From Cladophialophora immunda (taxonomy: Eukaryota > Ascomycota > Eurotiomycetes > Chaetothyriales > Herpotrichiellaceae), in contig NW_015622541.1 in the NCBI RefSeq assembly GCF_000835495.1, positions 5,456,001-5,520,000 on the forward strand: a DNA stretch of 64,000 bases, in the 5' to 3' direction. The notes under the pieces are model-generated. The model was not told the DNA's origin. It made no database searches and worked only from the letters and a program-made list of their open reading frames with translations. The translations under genes and the position numbers were made by a program. Positions 10,977 to 22,662 of the stretch are shown here, one piece after another (within the stretch, counting starts at the first letter, position 1; each line of letters starts with the position of its first letter).

Positions 10977-12216
10977 CCTGCAGGCTGTCTCCGCTCGTGC
11001 TTGTCGTCAAGGTATTTGGAGAGTACAGTGGATCGCAGAAAAGAAAGAGCGACCAAGAGGACAGGGACGAAAGCGACAAAGGTGATCAACCACGGAGACA
11101 TGGTGGAGTTGGGGTATTAATTATGTGTTTTTTTTTCTTCTCCAGGCAATGAGTGCGTGGGTAGTGAGCACCAGTGCTGCAGGGTGTGGTCTTCGAGAAA
11201 TCCGTAAGAGGATGGCAGCTCCGACGAGCTTGCAGGGGGCACACGGGGTGGAATTGTGCGAATCTCAATGCAGGGTGGATCGTAGAGGTAGTGGTGATCT
11301 GCTTGCCGAGGACAATCGTATACAGGAGGAGGGAAGATGAGTGGTGGGATACAAGCGGAAGGATGGTGGTTCAACGCCACCGATGCTCCTCTCGTTGCAA
11401 CGCTACAAGTCTTGGCATTGTTGTGGCTCGAGATGCGCCTCGTCTCGTCTCATCGGCTGCGCCGCGGCCTGTCGTCCTCGTGCACAATTTCCCCCATCTC
11501 AGCCTTGAATCGACTTGCTTAAGGAGGCAGTTCGCGCTCTACTATCAGGCCAAGCCGTGCCATGGCACCTTGCCAAGTGATAAGAGAGGGATCCCACGGT
11601 CAACTTCTGGCTTCTTACAAGACCGATCGCTTCGCTGTTGCAGCTCCAATGCAACATGGCTGTCTTGGGGCTGACGGTTGTTCTGACGTCTCCGTCGAAT
11701 CAGAGACCTCCCGCCTTCTATATCCCCTGGTCGGCGGCTGTGTTACAATCCACACTTCGGTCGCCTCCGCTTTCTGGGCAGGCCCAAGGATTCTTGGATG
11801 CCCCATCTCGCGCAGGAAGGTGGATAATGAGGGCACCAACAAGAGATAGACGAACGCTCGTATACGCCGTTCACCAGGTCACAATTGCCACAGTCGATGG
11901 AGTCCGTGCTGGCAGCCTCGGCCCCTTCCAGATGCCTTGCCGCCCGCTGCAGACAACCTTCCGGAAAGCACAATTTCCAGCCGAGATAACGGGAATGCTG
12001 ACCGCTGTGGACAGCTCCTTGCGTATTGTTTTATGTAGCAGAAAGTAGACAATCCTGTTGGGTGGCCTTCATCCCGGAAATCAAAGTTATTTTTCTCGCC
12101 ACGAACCCTTGCTCTGCCAACTCCTCGCTATCGACCAAGCCAGGACAGAAATGGTATATACACTACGCAGGAAGCACATTGAACCATGAAATATTCCACG
12201 CAGACCCTCCGTGGAC
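10977..12216. other. Intergenic, 1.2 kb, upstream of the CNT gene
   Basis: Contains the presumed CNT promoter, with a T-rich run near 11126-11140, and the 3' flank of the DUF155 gene. Open frames here are short and resemble no family. I see no RNA gene. Confidence 0.55.
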
Positions 12217-13957
12217 TCAGAGCTCGCTGCCTAGCAATGACCGTTGCAAGGCTTGAGGACTCTTGTCCTCGCCGCGCGTGCTCAAAATGCCAAACCGTAG
12301 GAACACTTCGGAGCATGTGACCAGAATGGAGATGACGATCAGGACGATGATAATCCAATTGATCCGCGACATCTTATCATCGGAAATATAGTCTGACAAG
12401 ACCTCGGTCAAGTCAAGGAACACTCGACAACGTTCGTTGAGAATCTGGATCCGCGGTTTGATTTCAAGATACTCGCGTACCGCGTTGTACAGAGGATGCA
12501 AGGTAGGCTCACTATCCCAAATCAGGTTGGGCACGTCGAGGACATTCGATGCTAGATGGCGGCAAAGGTCAGCGCACATGTCTCTTACAGATATGCCGAA
12601 AGGTAACCTTACACAAATTGACCTCCACTCGACTCTTGTACAGGCCTCCGAGCAGCTTGATGACTTCTTCTCGTTTCAGTCCCAGCTCACCTGTTTTGGC
12701 CAACTTGCCGGGGACGTCTTTTGCCGCCTCCATCTGCGCAGCCATGGTTTCCTCAAAGAAGCTTAGCTTGGTGCTCTGGGCAATAGCATGGCTGATGGCG
12801 AGCTTGATCATATGGTCGCCGCTCCGGAGTGTAATCATGTCGTTGTATACTCGTGGGCGCAATATCTCATTGTTGTACTCAAAGTGAAAGTCTTCCGTTT
12901 CGAAATCTTCCTCATCCAAGGCATTTGTGGTTAGTGTGATCGGCGATACGATGTTGGTTTTCTGATCCACAATCGTGGCAAAGGCAAAGTCGGCCAGAAC
13001 ATCTTTCTCCTGCTTCTCACTAAAATTCCAAAATACGACGACTCCGTAGCTGAAGACAAACATCTCTGCGAACCGGTATGCATCGGCAGGGAGACTGGCG
13101 CCTGGACTGTTCGATCTTTGTGAATGGTCACTCTCTCTCCGCTGCCCGTTGAGCCGTGGCCGTTCAAGTTCGCTTGGGTCACCGGAATTTGAGTCAACAG
13201 GCTGCTCATCCGGGGTGTAGTTACCTCGCACGGAATGTTGCTCCTCTTCCTCTGCGTAATACGGTTCCCGGTAATCTCTTTGCTCGCTGCGGGCGATTTC
13301 TTCGTCCAGGACCGTTCCGCCTTTAGCGCTCTGGACTGGTGGGCTGCTTCGGATTCTGTAACCTTCATTCCCCGGTAATAGTGGCAGATGATACGCGCAG
13401 TATAGGCAGTCGTCATAGAGTTTAGCTCTGGCACCATGACGCTGCCTGACAAAGGTCGCCGTAGACTGCAGCTTGTATGCTTGAGCTGTGCAGTAGGCCG
13501 TCACTCTGGGTAGCTCCTTTTCCGTACGTCTCGCCTTGGGCAACCTTTCCGCGTAGCTCTTAACACCTTCTTTCCCAGGTTTGCGATAGTCCTCGTCGTC
13601 TTTGGGCGGGCCTTTGTCGGCGTCGGGACCAAAATCACCTTTCTCTTCTTCCTCCTCGACGGCCTCGGGCAACAGAACTAGCTTTTCGGACGTCTTGGTG
13701 GATCGAGATGGCATATGCGAACCGACATAGCGACCAGTGAGTCTTGGATCGACAGGCCTGCCTGAGTTGGTTCGAAAGGCTCGAGGCCGTTGGGGGTGCC
13801 TATTGTGAGCGGAGGGGACATCGGAAGCATATTGGAGGACGCTGTCTACGGTGATGAATCGAGCAGGTTGTTGCCTTCGGGTCTGCGGGAAAGGCCTCGT
13901 TTCGCGAGGATCAGAGACCTGTTCGAGTTCGATGTTAGTTATCGCATCAGCCAGCAT
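12217..13957 (-). CDS. RMD8-like DUF155-family protein
   Basis: Two exons, 13957..12613 and 12551..12217, 559 residues. The 61 bp intron runs GTAAGG..CTAG and restores the family sequence VNLSSNVLDVPN. The N-terminal third is disordered and acidic, with SYAERLPKARR and AYCTAQAYKL typical of fungal RMD8 proteins. The DUF155 domain spans about residues 300-500, with MFVFSYGVVVFWNF, DFETEDFHFEYN, PRVYNDMITLRSGDHMIKLAISH and EPTLHPLYNAVREYLEI. A single membrane helix (WIIIVLIVISILVTCSEVFL) lies near the C-terminus, as in the family. Yeast RMD8 is linked to sporulation and meiotic division, and the related human RMND1 is mitochondrial; the biochemical role is unknown. The true start could lie in an upstream exon because the N-terminus is poorly conserved. 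Confidence 0.88.
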
Positions 13958-15179
13958 ACTGGATCGCTGTGGACGAGATCATTTCGGGGGAGACGGACCA
14001 AAACACTCGGCCCTCTTCTGGCCGTTGAGCTGGGGGGAGCCATATCGCTGTAGGTCGCAGCTACCACAAAAAGGCAGTCAAGAGGTTTCGGGGGGAAGAG
14101 GTAGTCCTAGTCGGATTGCAGGAGTGGTGGAGAGCAACGACAGAACCGCAAAGGCAAACCTCTGGAAGATGTCAGTGGTTCGTCATGCCGAGCGAGCGTC
14201 CTTGCCCTTACGCAATCGGACCATGCCAAGATCTGCTCAGAATCCGCCAAACGCCCGCCTTTACTACTCACAGCCATGTACGGAGTACTCTACGCGGGCG
14301 TGCACCGTGAAGGACATTCTGGATGCAGCATTATTCCTAGCCATTTATCTCTAAATGAAGTCCTGTGGCGTCAAGAGGCATTGAGCTAGAATGACAGCTT
14401 GATGCTCGTTTAGTCCCGCAGCAAGTCTAGTCAAGTGGGACTCTTCCACCCCCAGACAACGCCTGCGCTCTTCAATTGCATCTGACTCTCAACCCTGTTC
14501 TCATACAGTTTCGTTTTGCAGGTCTCGCATCACATCTCTTTTCCAGTCTGTCAGTCAGACGTAGACGCCATTGTCATCAGGAGCAAGAGGGTGATCAGTT
14601 GCCGTAGGCGAGCAGCCCCAGAAAGCGAGTCCCCATATGCATCTCCAGCCGACAAATGCCGCCCATCGCATCGACAACGCCCAGTCCCTGGTCAACACTC
14701 TGGGCCTCACTTTCCTGATCCGCAAGTCAGCTGAGCCTGTTGAAATTCGATCGAATGATTCTGTGACAAAAGACTGCGCTCTTGGCGAGATTCTAGGGGC
14801 TCGCCATGGTAATATACCAAGAGTGCAGCTTGGTACAATTTCGCAGACGGATATGAATGTTGTTTCGCCACGACCACAACGCAGAAACAGCACACAACGA
14901 CAAGATTATAACTGATGAGCATGAGTTATGTCACTCTTCCTTTCTCCTTGGAACCCCTGCGAATGTGACCACGAGGAATGCGAGCGTGTCTGACAAATAC
15001 ATGACCTGTGATTGGTTCATGTCCCTGCTTGTCCGTGAAGGAACGTGTTCGAGCGTGACGCGACCACTGCTGTCGAAGCAGTGACAACGGGAATCTGGAG
15101 CTGAACTGCCTCTGAAAAGCAACATATAAGCAATGGCTACCAGTGACGGTGTGGATTTCGTGGTCTACCCTGCTCGAAC
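13958..15179. other. Divergent intergenic region between the DUF155 gene and ccc1
   Basis: Holds both promoters. Open frames of up to about 110 codons are present on both strands without family resemblance. The only regulatory signal I can support is the CCAAT/HapX-type composite site at 14996-15015. Confidence 0.55.
14996..15015 (-). promoter_or_regulatory. CCAAT-complex/HapX-type composite site before ccc1
   Basis: On the minus strand CCAAT (15015-15011) is followed by exactly 12 bases and then ATT (14998-14996). This fits CSAATN12RWT, the composite motif described for the CCAAT-binding complex with the iron regulator HapX at vacuolar iron transporter promoters in Aspergillus. It lies 165 bp before the ccc1 ATG. 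By base-count estimate such a match has a chance of several percent in a promoter this long, so it needs testing. Confidence 0.5.
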
Positions 15180-16171
15180 ATGTCCGAGTCTTCGCCCGTT
15201 TTATCACACACCGGCAGCGAAAAGCACCGCTCGAATGGCACGGTGCTGCGAGATCTGATCATTGGCTTCGCAGATGGGCTTACAGTCCCGTTTGCTCTCA
15301 CCGCAGGACTATCATCGTACGTGGGATAGAGAACTCTGGGCCGTTGGGGGAGGAAGCCAAACTGGAGCCTTTCCCCCGGTTGGACTGACATTGCTGTACA
15401 GTCTTGGATCCTCCAAACTTGTCATAACGGGTGGCCTTGCCGAACTCTTCAGTGGATCGATCTCCATGGGGCTAGGAGCCTACCTTGCCTCTGTCACCGA
15501 CAGGCAACACTATGACACGGAAAGACATCGAGAGCAAAAGGAGGTGGAGGAGTCACCGGAAGAGGAGATGGAGGAGATATACCGCATTCTGTGTGCCTAC
15601 GGTCCCCAGAGAGCTGATGTCGCTCCCTTCGTCAACGCCATGAGATGTTACCCAGACCAATGGGTCCAGGTATGCTGCACACCATATCACCGGAGCGGCA
15701 GACTCGGCTTGGGTCTTCTGCTCACTACCGTGGTTTACTAGTTCATGATGGATTTCGAGTTGAAACTGGAAGAACCGGCTCGGCGTTCGGCATATATCTC
15801 AGCAGCTGTCATGGGAGTTGCATATTTCATCGGTAAATTTTACCCTTCACCCGTACCTTAGCTCGACTGTCCATTTACCCCTTTTTTCTATATTCACCCT
15901 ATCGCTGACCAGGGGTATCCCACACCACCAAGGAGGCCTACTGCCCATGATTCCATATTTCGCCATCCACCATGCCACCACCGCTCTTTTTGTATCGATC
16001 GGCATCACCGCCGTCATCCTGATCATTTTCGGATACTTCAAGTGCGCCTTCGCCGGGTGTGATCGGAGACAGTCAATCTGGGGCGCTGCACAGACGCTGT
16101 GTATCGGCGCTGCCGCGGCAGGAGCGAGCTATGGGATCGTCAGAGCGGTGGATTCGAGCAACATCAGCTGA
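15180..16171 (+). CDS. ccc1: Vacuolar iron transporter, Ccc1/VIT family
   Basis: Four exons: 15180..15316, 15402..15669, 15742..15832 and 15933..16171, 244 residues. Introns of 85, 72 and 100 bp keep phase. Family hallmarks are RDLIIGFADGLTVPFALTAGLSS across the first splice, GGLAELFSGSISMGLGAYLA, an acidic cytosolic segment (HREQKEVEESPEEEMEEIY) where VIT proteins bind metal, and a C-terminal pair of helices from GGLLPMIPYF onward. Known members import cytosolic Fe2+ (and Mn2+) into the vacuole, protecting against iron overload. It lies about 9 kb from ftr1/fet3. An earlier in-frame ATG was not chosen because the ATG at 15180 leads directly into the conserved N-terminus. Confidence 0.93.
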
Positions 16172-17561
16172 TGTCAAACAATCGGCGACGAAAACGATGG
16201 AACGGGGGGCTAATCGAGATGGGTAATAAGAAGGGTTGGGGTCCCAGCCGGAAGGGAAGGAAAAAAAGGGGACTTAACAGGGCTCCTGAACATGGTATTC
16301 AAAACACTAGCGGTATAATCAAGAGGAGAGATACCTTCCCTGGAAAGAACTCTGTGGCTTCTGGTTCGCCATCTCAATGAGTCCACTCCAATAAGCAAAA
16401 TACAAATCTCGACACCTCGGGGTCAGAGCACGGTTCTTTCAATCCACCCTTTAGGTCTATTTCCGGTACGCCAATGCTGCTCCAAACCCATGATACTCCT
16501 CTACGTTGCTTTCGCAGACCTCCCTTGTCCGAGGATGGTACCTGGGTAAGCTTAACATACTATCGAATGCCGGTATGAGCTACAGTCGTCCCTTTCCCAC
16601 ACAGACCACCTCCCACGAGATCGACGAGGATCGTGACCCGTCACCGTGGTCATCAGCGAGTAATCAAACGTGAAGGCGAATGAAGGGGGCAAGGACGTTG
16701 TGCAATCGCTATCATTACTTTTCGAAGAACTTCTGATTCCGACCCTCGTTTGAATTCAAATTGGTTTTCCCCTTTTGTCCTGGCGTAGAAGGGGGGAGGG
16801 AGGCCTGCTGCCCTTGTCCCTCCTACCGCGGACACCTATTATAGGCTTAGAGTGACGTACACCTGGGAACTGAAGCGTATAGAAGGAGAATCCGCCCTGG
16901 AAGCCATGAATTGGCAAATTCCGCCCCGGTCAGGTAACAAGGGCGCCAATTCCAGTCAGTTGACCTTTGGAATAAGCCATCCAAGATCAGATATCGAGTG
17001 TGCATTCGAGACCGGCGGATCGGGATTTCTTTTGGCAATTATGTCTTAGGCGCTTCGTGAGCGAAAAACAGACTGGAGGTCTTCTCTTCTTGTCCTCGGT
17101 TCCGCGATCGAGTGGGAAACAAGTTCATGAATCCCTCTTCGATGCTTGGTCCCAAATGTTCCAAACTATACAAGATCAGTGCCAGGCGTGCTGAGACTTT
17201 AGAAGTAGTGTGAAGCCGTTGGTTCGGACCATAGAATGAAGGATGGTTCACGATTCTCGAGGATGACGAGTCCGCGTTTGTGGGAGCCTGTCTCCTGGAG
17301 TGACCATGCTGAGAGTATCCCTTTTCCCGTAAATACGAGATGGGAGTCGAAATCACTCACCCAGTTGCTCAGCTTCTCCATCAAACACGCAGAGTGCAAG
17401 ACGCTGTTTTAGAGACAAAGGGTGAGTGACGCATCGCGAATGTTCTATTGGTGGTTCGGGATTTGTAGGGTTTAGAAGAGAGAATAGACGGGTCACATAT
17501 TCCCGCGCTCGTCGAAAATATGTCCACCGCTCCAAAGATAAAGGTAGCACGGCGGGCTGGC
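16172..17561. other. Intergenic, 1.4 kb, between convergent genes
   Basis: 3' flanks of ccc1 and the Mpv17-family gene. Several short purine-rich stretches and stop-rich frames are present. I see no supportable gene. Confidence 0.55.
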
Positions 17562-18468
17562 TCAATCGACGCCATCCAAGACGTCGACAACCGAAGCCGA
17601 AGGGGCGTCTTCATACAACTTCTGGCGAGCTTGATCGGCCAGCGTGCCCTGAGGTCCAGTCTTCTCCTCGCGTCGATTGAGAAATGACAGGTATGTCTGC
17701 CAAATCACGGCGAAGAAGCCAGAGAAGGCAAAGCGAAGATGCGCTGGTACGAGAGTGAAATTCACTGCCGTCACGGCAGGCCAGAACTTGGCCGAGCTCA
17801 CCACGCTTTCTGGCACGGCCGAGACAATACGGTGGAGAATCACCGAAGGAGCTTCACCGGTCAAGAGGGCTTGCATGCCGAAGAAATAGGTGTTAAAGAT
17901 CGGCGCGAAGAAAAATTGTTGAATGACGACCTTGACCGTGATCGAAGTCCATTTTGAGGCATAGTTGAAGTGGGTTCCTAGAAAGAGGAACCTTGGGACC
18001 AAGACCGCGTTAGTATTTCTGCTCTGCGATTGATCTCCAATGTTTGTCAGTGACCTACCATTTGTAACCCGGTATAGACGCTAAGCTGCCCACTGTAATC
18101 ATCCTCAATGTCCGCAGACCATCATACGGTTCTCCCCCAACCTCTTGCGCGAGCAGGTCGCCACAGAGGTACGTTGCCAAAGACGTTGTCAGGGCGATTG
18201 CCAAGGGTCTCCGTCTTTGCATCCGACTAAACCAGGAGAAAAAATCCTTGACAGGACCGAGACGGTGATACCAGAGCGGGCTGGGGACGTCGATTATTGA
18301 AGGCTCGGTCGAGTGGGGGACTTCGGTCACTATTTGGTTTGGGGTATGGGGAGTCTTCTGCAGTCCGGCCGTCTTGATCTGGTCTTGTGTAAAGACGTTT
18401 CTGCTGAAGTTCCTGTATCGAGGAAGCGGGCGGCGCCGGGAAACGCGCCAGAGTAGTCGTGTTATCAT
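17562..18468 (-). CDS. Mpv17/PMP22-family membrane protein
   Basis: Two exons, 18468..18059 and 17991..17562, 279 residues. The 67 bp intron runs GTAGGT..CCAAG and restores GYKWFLFLGTHFNY. The Mpv17 pattern is clear in the second half: VKVVIQQFFFAPIFN, the KFWPAVTAVNFTLVP signature and the final RFAFSGFFAVIWQTYLSF helix. The first half holds RRPLAIALTTSLATYLCGD, the family's first helix. The N-terminal 75 residues are basic and Arg-rich (ITRLLWRVSRRRP), which suits a mitochondrial presequence. It is longer than yeast Sym1, fitting the extended fungal paralogs. Members sit in mitochondrial or peroxisomal membranes and are thought to form small channels; substrate unknown. Confidence 0.9.
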
Positions 18469-19232
18469 GATTGCAGAGGCACTTGAGAATAGGCTGTAGG
18501 CCTCGATGTAACCGGACTATCGCATGGTAGGGTTCGTTGTGTGACAAATGGTGAGTCGCGAGATGAGGCTATAGCTCTGAGAATTGATGACCTTGCAACG
18601 AGAAAACACCAGATATCACCAAGTCCATTGAGAGGTCTCGATGTGCTGTTGCGATGCAGCTCGTCAACAGTTGTACGCTGGTGACGTAGCAAGCCTCTGG
18701 AAGAAAACAATGTCACAGTCTGACAGAGAATTGATGCCATCTCAGAATCTAGCCAGCCACTCAATATTAGTGACAAGGTGATCGCCAGATCAAATATAGG
18801 TAATATTATTAATAATGATAAGGATACCGCTATTCCTGAGGACGGAATTAATATCCTTTTTAATGGTGGTCACCTTTAGTGGTCACCTTTAGGTCAATAG
18901 TGAATCACTTCTCTATACTATTTCTCGTCAGACCGTGCGACTTATTTTTGAATCGGCTCGGTGGGTGAAGCGAGGATTGAGTGATGTCATCTAACCCCCA
19001 GCAAATGGCCCAGCCTACTCGATACAACAGCCCCTCATCACAGGGAACCATGGGGATAAATGGACAAAGAGCTTTTCATATGACATAGAACCGATAGTCA
19101 TGGTACATGTGTGCTTTACGAATCGACGTTGAGAATCCCAGACCCTTTCCTTCCCTACGGCTTCTTGTCGGAGCCCAGTCCAAAGAAGTTCTTCACACAG
19201 CCTCGTAGAATGCTGCCTCCCGGAAGCAGCCA
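18469..19232. other. Intergenic, with AT-rich island and short tandem repeat
   Basis: About 18781-18900 is markedly AT-rich (TAATATTATTAATAATGATAAGG and similar) against GC-balanced neighbours and ends in a 13 bp tandem repeat (separate entry). It may be a decayed mobile-element remnant. The rest holds the promoter of the Mpv17-family gene. Confidence 0.5.
18867..18891. repeat. 13 bp tandem repeat, two copies
   Basis: TGGTCACCTTTA occurs at 18867-18878 and again at 18880-18891, period 13. It borders the AT-rich island. Confidence 0.75.
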
Positions 19233-19791
19233 TCACTTTTCAAAATGATCTGCCATTCTCTCCTCTTGCGGTCTCTCTCGGAAGTCGGGTGTTTGACCGA
19301 GCGCGCTCTGGTCTGGACCCTGCGAGTCTTTGTCAGGCTCGACAGTGATAGAACGGGGACAACTCGATGAGAATAAACGAGCCACTTACGAGACCGGCCA
19401 TATCTGTCCCACGCATCTGTCCATCCGAGATATCACCAGAGGGTTTGCCATATTTTGACTCATAACGCTCCAGTGCTTCCTGACGGGCTTCGTCTCCATC
19501 ATATCCAATCCTAGGGTCCACCTTGTTCATTGCTTCAGATTTGTGCCTTGGGATTGCGCTGGTTCGACCAAAGGATGGCCCTCCAAAGGTATTGGGCGCT
19601 CGGTTCAGCTCTTGGCCCTTACCACTACCGAGTTCATCACCAGCATGTGCTCCTTGCCCTTCCCCATTTGCGGGGTGGAAATACTGTGGATCTTCCGCTT
19701 CAAGTTTGTCTCGCAGAGCGCCTTGATCTGACCCCATGCCAGACATCCCGTCGCTTTTAGACACCTTCAGCTTCTCAAAAAAGGCAGACAT
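19233..19791 (-). CDS. Small hydrophilic protein of unknown function
   Basis: Two exons, 19791..19390 and 19319..19233, 162 residues. The 70 bp intron runs GTAAGT..CGCAG with a CTGAC branch point and closes in frame. The start at 19791 (MSAFFEKLKVS) has a good context (GCCATG); an in-frame ATG at 19851 would add 20 residues. The protein is charged, Gly-rich and probably disordered, with a helical segment DEARQEALERYESKYGKP near residue 110 and ERMADHFEK at the C-terminus. No domain is recognised. It is divergent from the F-box gene. Confidence 0.7.
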
Positions 19792-20727
19792 GGCGACGGA
19801 CACAGGGGGAGTGCGTGTATTGTGAGGGATTATGTCGCTCACTGAAGTCAATAGAAGTCTCTCTTCGCAATGAGGACGTTCAATGTCGCCTCCTTACCTT
19901 TGCCATTGCATATTCTGACGCAACCAATGCGACATATTTAATGAGGAGTGTTCGACTGCAAACCCTGAAGACGTCATAAAGGCAAGGTGCCTCTTGCTGT
20001 TGAAGGCGATCTGGGCTCTGTGGCTGTTGATATCAATACCTAACCTCCAATGGGAACGGGGCATCTGCCGTCCCAGAGGGAGCTTGGATTGGTTGTCTCT
20101 TGCCCCATTGATAAGCTTCGCTGCTCCTGTATGACAGGGCTCGCCAGGGGGTCGGCACCGTTGAAGACAAGGGGCGGGGAAGAGATACTCTGGAAGATGT
20201 AGATTCATGCCCGTGGAGGCTTGTACTTGACACGTCCACAGATAACTGGAGCTGGCGATGGAGCAGCGACAACACGACAAGTGGGCAGTTGTTATATTGA
20301 CTCGGAGTATATATATTCCGGGCTACCTTTCCATTCCAAACCGGATGCGGATTTTGGTTTCCCCGATGCGGCTGGCCTTACTCCGTATCAACCTCGAGAT
20401 TACTCCATACCAACTTGTGGGGATTCGGCCCTCGTTCTTCCAGAGCCTTCCTTTCCCCTTGTATCACTGGCGGCCTTGGGCTGTGCTCCATCGATTGAAT
20501 ATCTGCTAGATATATGTCGGTTAAGACCGACATTCGTTCCCTTTCCTAGCTACGGTAGGCACGGTTGATCTCCAGCGGCCAGCTCCCCCCATCCTTACAA
20601 GTACGTTCCATGTCCCGCATCACCATCGACTCTCCAACCGAGTCTACCCGACTTCAGCCCTCCCCTGTCAGCCTTGACTGCCGCATAACCTCGAAGGAGT
20701 TCCCACGCAAATCCAAAGTGCAGCACC
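19792..20727. other. Divergent intergenic region before the F-box gene
   Basis: Contains promoters for the small protein (-) and the F-box gene (+). An AT-rich TATATATATTCC-like stretch lies near 20308-20320. No further gene is visible. Confidence 0.55.
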
Positions 20728-22662
20728 ATGGACAAACTACCAGAAGAGATTCTGATCGAGATACTCGACTATCTCGAACCCGAGGACCTCATCTCCATCC
20801 AACTCACATGTTCCACCCTGTCCAAGTTGGCACGTGCCAACCGGCTGTGGAGGCACAAATGCTTCGAAAAGTCACCCAGTGCTTCCATGAGGGCAACCAG
20901 TAGTAACTTGAAAACCCTCATCAGCGCTGTACAAGGTCTGACTCTATCAGATCGCCCTCGTCAATCACGTGAACCTCGTTCGAACGGCCATGTGAGGGAA
21001 AGGCTAGGAGAAAGCGCCCGGGCTCGGGCTGTCAATCAATGGGATCTCTCAGGCGAAGGTGAACGGGTGGATTGGTACTCAGAGTACAAGGCTAGATATG
21101 CTCCCCTGAGTGTCGACTGGCTCGTGAACGACCCCACGAGACACCTCGAGATCAGAGGCGTTGCCTCTCTCGGTGCGACTGACCAGGCCCTTGGCTACCT
21201 GGAGGATGGAAGCGTCTGCATCTGGGATATCAGTCGAGGTGCCTCAAGAAGGAGAAAATTTCGAGAGCTGGGACGGAGCAAACCATCCATCCTATTTGCC
21301 AATGCCCATAAACCAGGTGAGACCCTAGTGGTGGATTGTGTGAGCGCCTTCCCGTCACAGCAAAATGCCTTCATCGCCGTCGGCAATGTATTGAACGAGA
21401 TCGATCTCAACACTCTGTCTGTGGTGTCGCACGCAAAATATCCCTATCAGATAACTGCTCTGTCGCAGTCAGCCTATCCTGACCTGCCGTTAACGGTCGG
21501 CACTCAGTGGACCCTCCATGTCGTCGACCCACGAATCCCTGTCATTCCGGCCTCTCAGTCTTCTCATGAGCATATAGACGAAGTGCCGTGCACGCCAGGA
21601 AGCTCTACGGCAATCCTCCCCGACATGTTGGGAGAATTCTCAATACTTCATGCCTTCTTCGGCACGCCTCCCCCGCCGTCGTCCAAGCTGGGCACCCCGA
21701 CACAGTTTCTGGGATCACGCCCTTCTCATCGCCCGCAGAATCGTCAATGGACGGGTTATGCCCGAGTCGATCCTGGGCCACTTTCAATTCTACACCACGC
21801 CGAGAACGAAATTCTCATCTGTGGTAGATTCTCCACTATACTATCCTACGACCGTCGATATTTCCCGCGGCTTCAATATGTCATTCATTCCAGTGCCAGC
21901 CTCTCATCTCTGACGTCGATCCCATACCCACCAGCTAGAGCGTCGCCCAACGTAACGGGTGACGCCACTCTTGTCGCGTGCGGCGAATACCGGGGCCGCG
22001 GGTCTCTGGAGCTATACTCCCTTCCGCACATCAAGTCTGGACAAGGGCAATCCAACCCGGACATGTCCTCCGGCTCCAGCCCCTCCGAGGACGACGAGCT
22101 CGGCATCACCAGGGACTGCTACCCGACCTCGGAAAACGGCGTCTTCAGCTACAAGAACCGCCAAGACGCGGCCAAATCGAAGCTCCTCTCCGTGGCGTCG
22201 CACGGCACCAAGATCGTCTTCTCCGACTCCGAAGGCGGCCTGAAATGGGTCGAGCGGGACGGCCACAGCCTCGTGCGCCGGTGGAACATCAACGGGTTCC
22301 AGATGATGGACAACCGCGCCATCGCGACCTCGGCCGCCGTGCACGGCGACTCGGTCGCGCGGAAAATCATCCCGCTCGACGAGTCCCCGGCCTCGTCGGG
22401 GGAGCGCGGCAATCGCGGCGACGCAGACCTGCTCGTGTGGACCGGGGAGAAGATCGGGATCGTCACGTCGGACCCGCAGTTTATGGACCACGAGGAAATG
22501 GTCCGCGAGTGCGAGGGCAACGTGGAGGAGAAGAGGGAAAAGGAGGAGCGCGAGAGGCAGGAGGAAGAGTACTCCAAGACCATGCGGCGGGCCCTCGAGC
22601 GGCAGGCCGATGAGAGGCGGTGGATGAGCCAGTTCAGACTTAAGAGGAGGGATTACTTCTGA
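20728..22662 (+). CDS. F-box protein with degenerate WD-like repeats
   Basis: Single exon of 644 codons starting in a strong context (CACCATGG). The N-terminal 45 residues form an F-box: LPEEILIEILDYLEPEDL then LTCSTLSKLARANRLWRHKC. The middle shows WD-like strands such as GYLEDGSVCIWDI and GGLKWVERDGHSLVRRWNI, suggesting a substrate-recognition propeller. The C-terminal 60 residues are a strongly charged helix (EEKREKEERERQEEEY). F-box proteins join substrates to SCF (Skp1-Cullin-F-box) ubiquitin ligases; the substrate here is unknown. The last third is clearly more GC-rich than the first, which produces a long antisense open frame. Confidence 0.9.
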   Translation: MDKLPEEILIEILDYLEPEDLISIQLTCSTLSKLARANRLWRHKCFEKSPSASMRATSSNLKTLISAVQGLTLSDRPRQSREPRSNGHVRERLGESARARAVNQWDLSGEGERVDWYSEYKARYAPLSVDWLVNDPTRHLEIRGVASLGATDQALGYLEDGSVCIWDISRGASRRRKFRELGRSKPSILFANAHKPGETLVVDCVSAFPSQQNAFIAVGNVLNEIDLNTLSVVSHAKYPYQITALSQSAYPDLPLTVGTQWTLHVVDPRIPVIPASQSSHEHIDEVPCTPGSSTAILPDMLGEFSILHAFFGTPPPPSSKLGTPTQFLGSRPSHRPQNRQWTGYARVDPGPLSILHHAENEILICGRFSTILSYDRRYFPRLQYVIHSSASLSSLTSIPYPPARASPNVTGDATLVACGEYRGRGSLELYSLPHIKSGQGQSNPDMSSGSSPSEDDELGITRDCYPTSENGVFSYKNRQDAAKSKLLSVASHGTKIVFSDSEGGLKWVERDGHSLVRRWNINGFQMMDNRAIATSAAVHGDSVARKIIPLDESPASSGERGNRGDADLLVWTGEKIGIVTSDPQFMDHEEMVRECEGNVEEKREKEERERQEEEYSKTMRRALERQADERRWMSQFRLKRRDYF

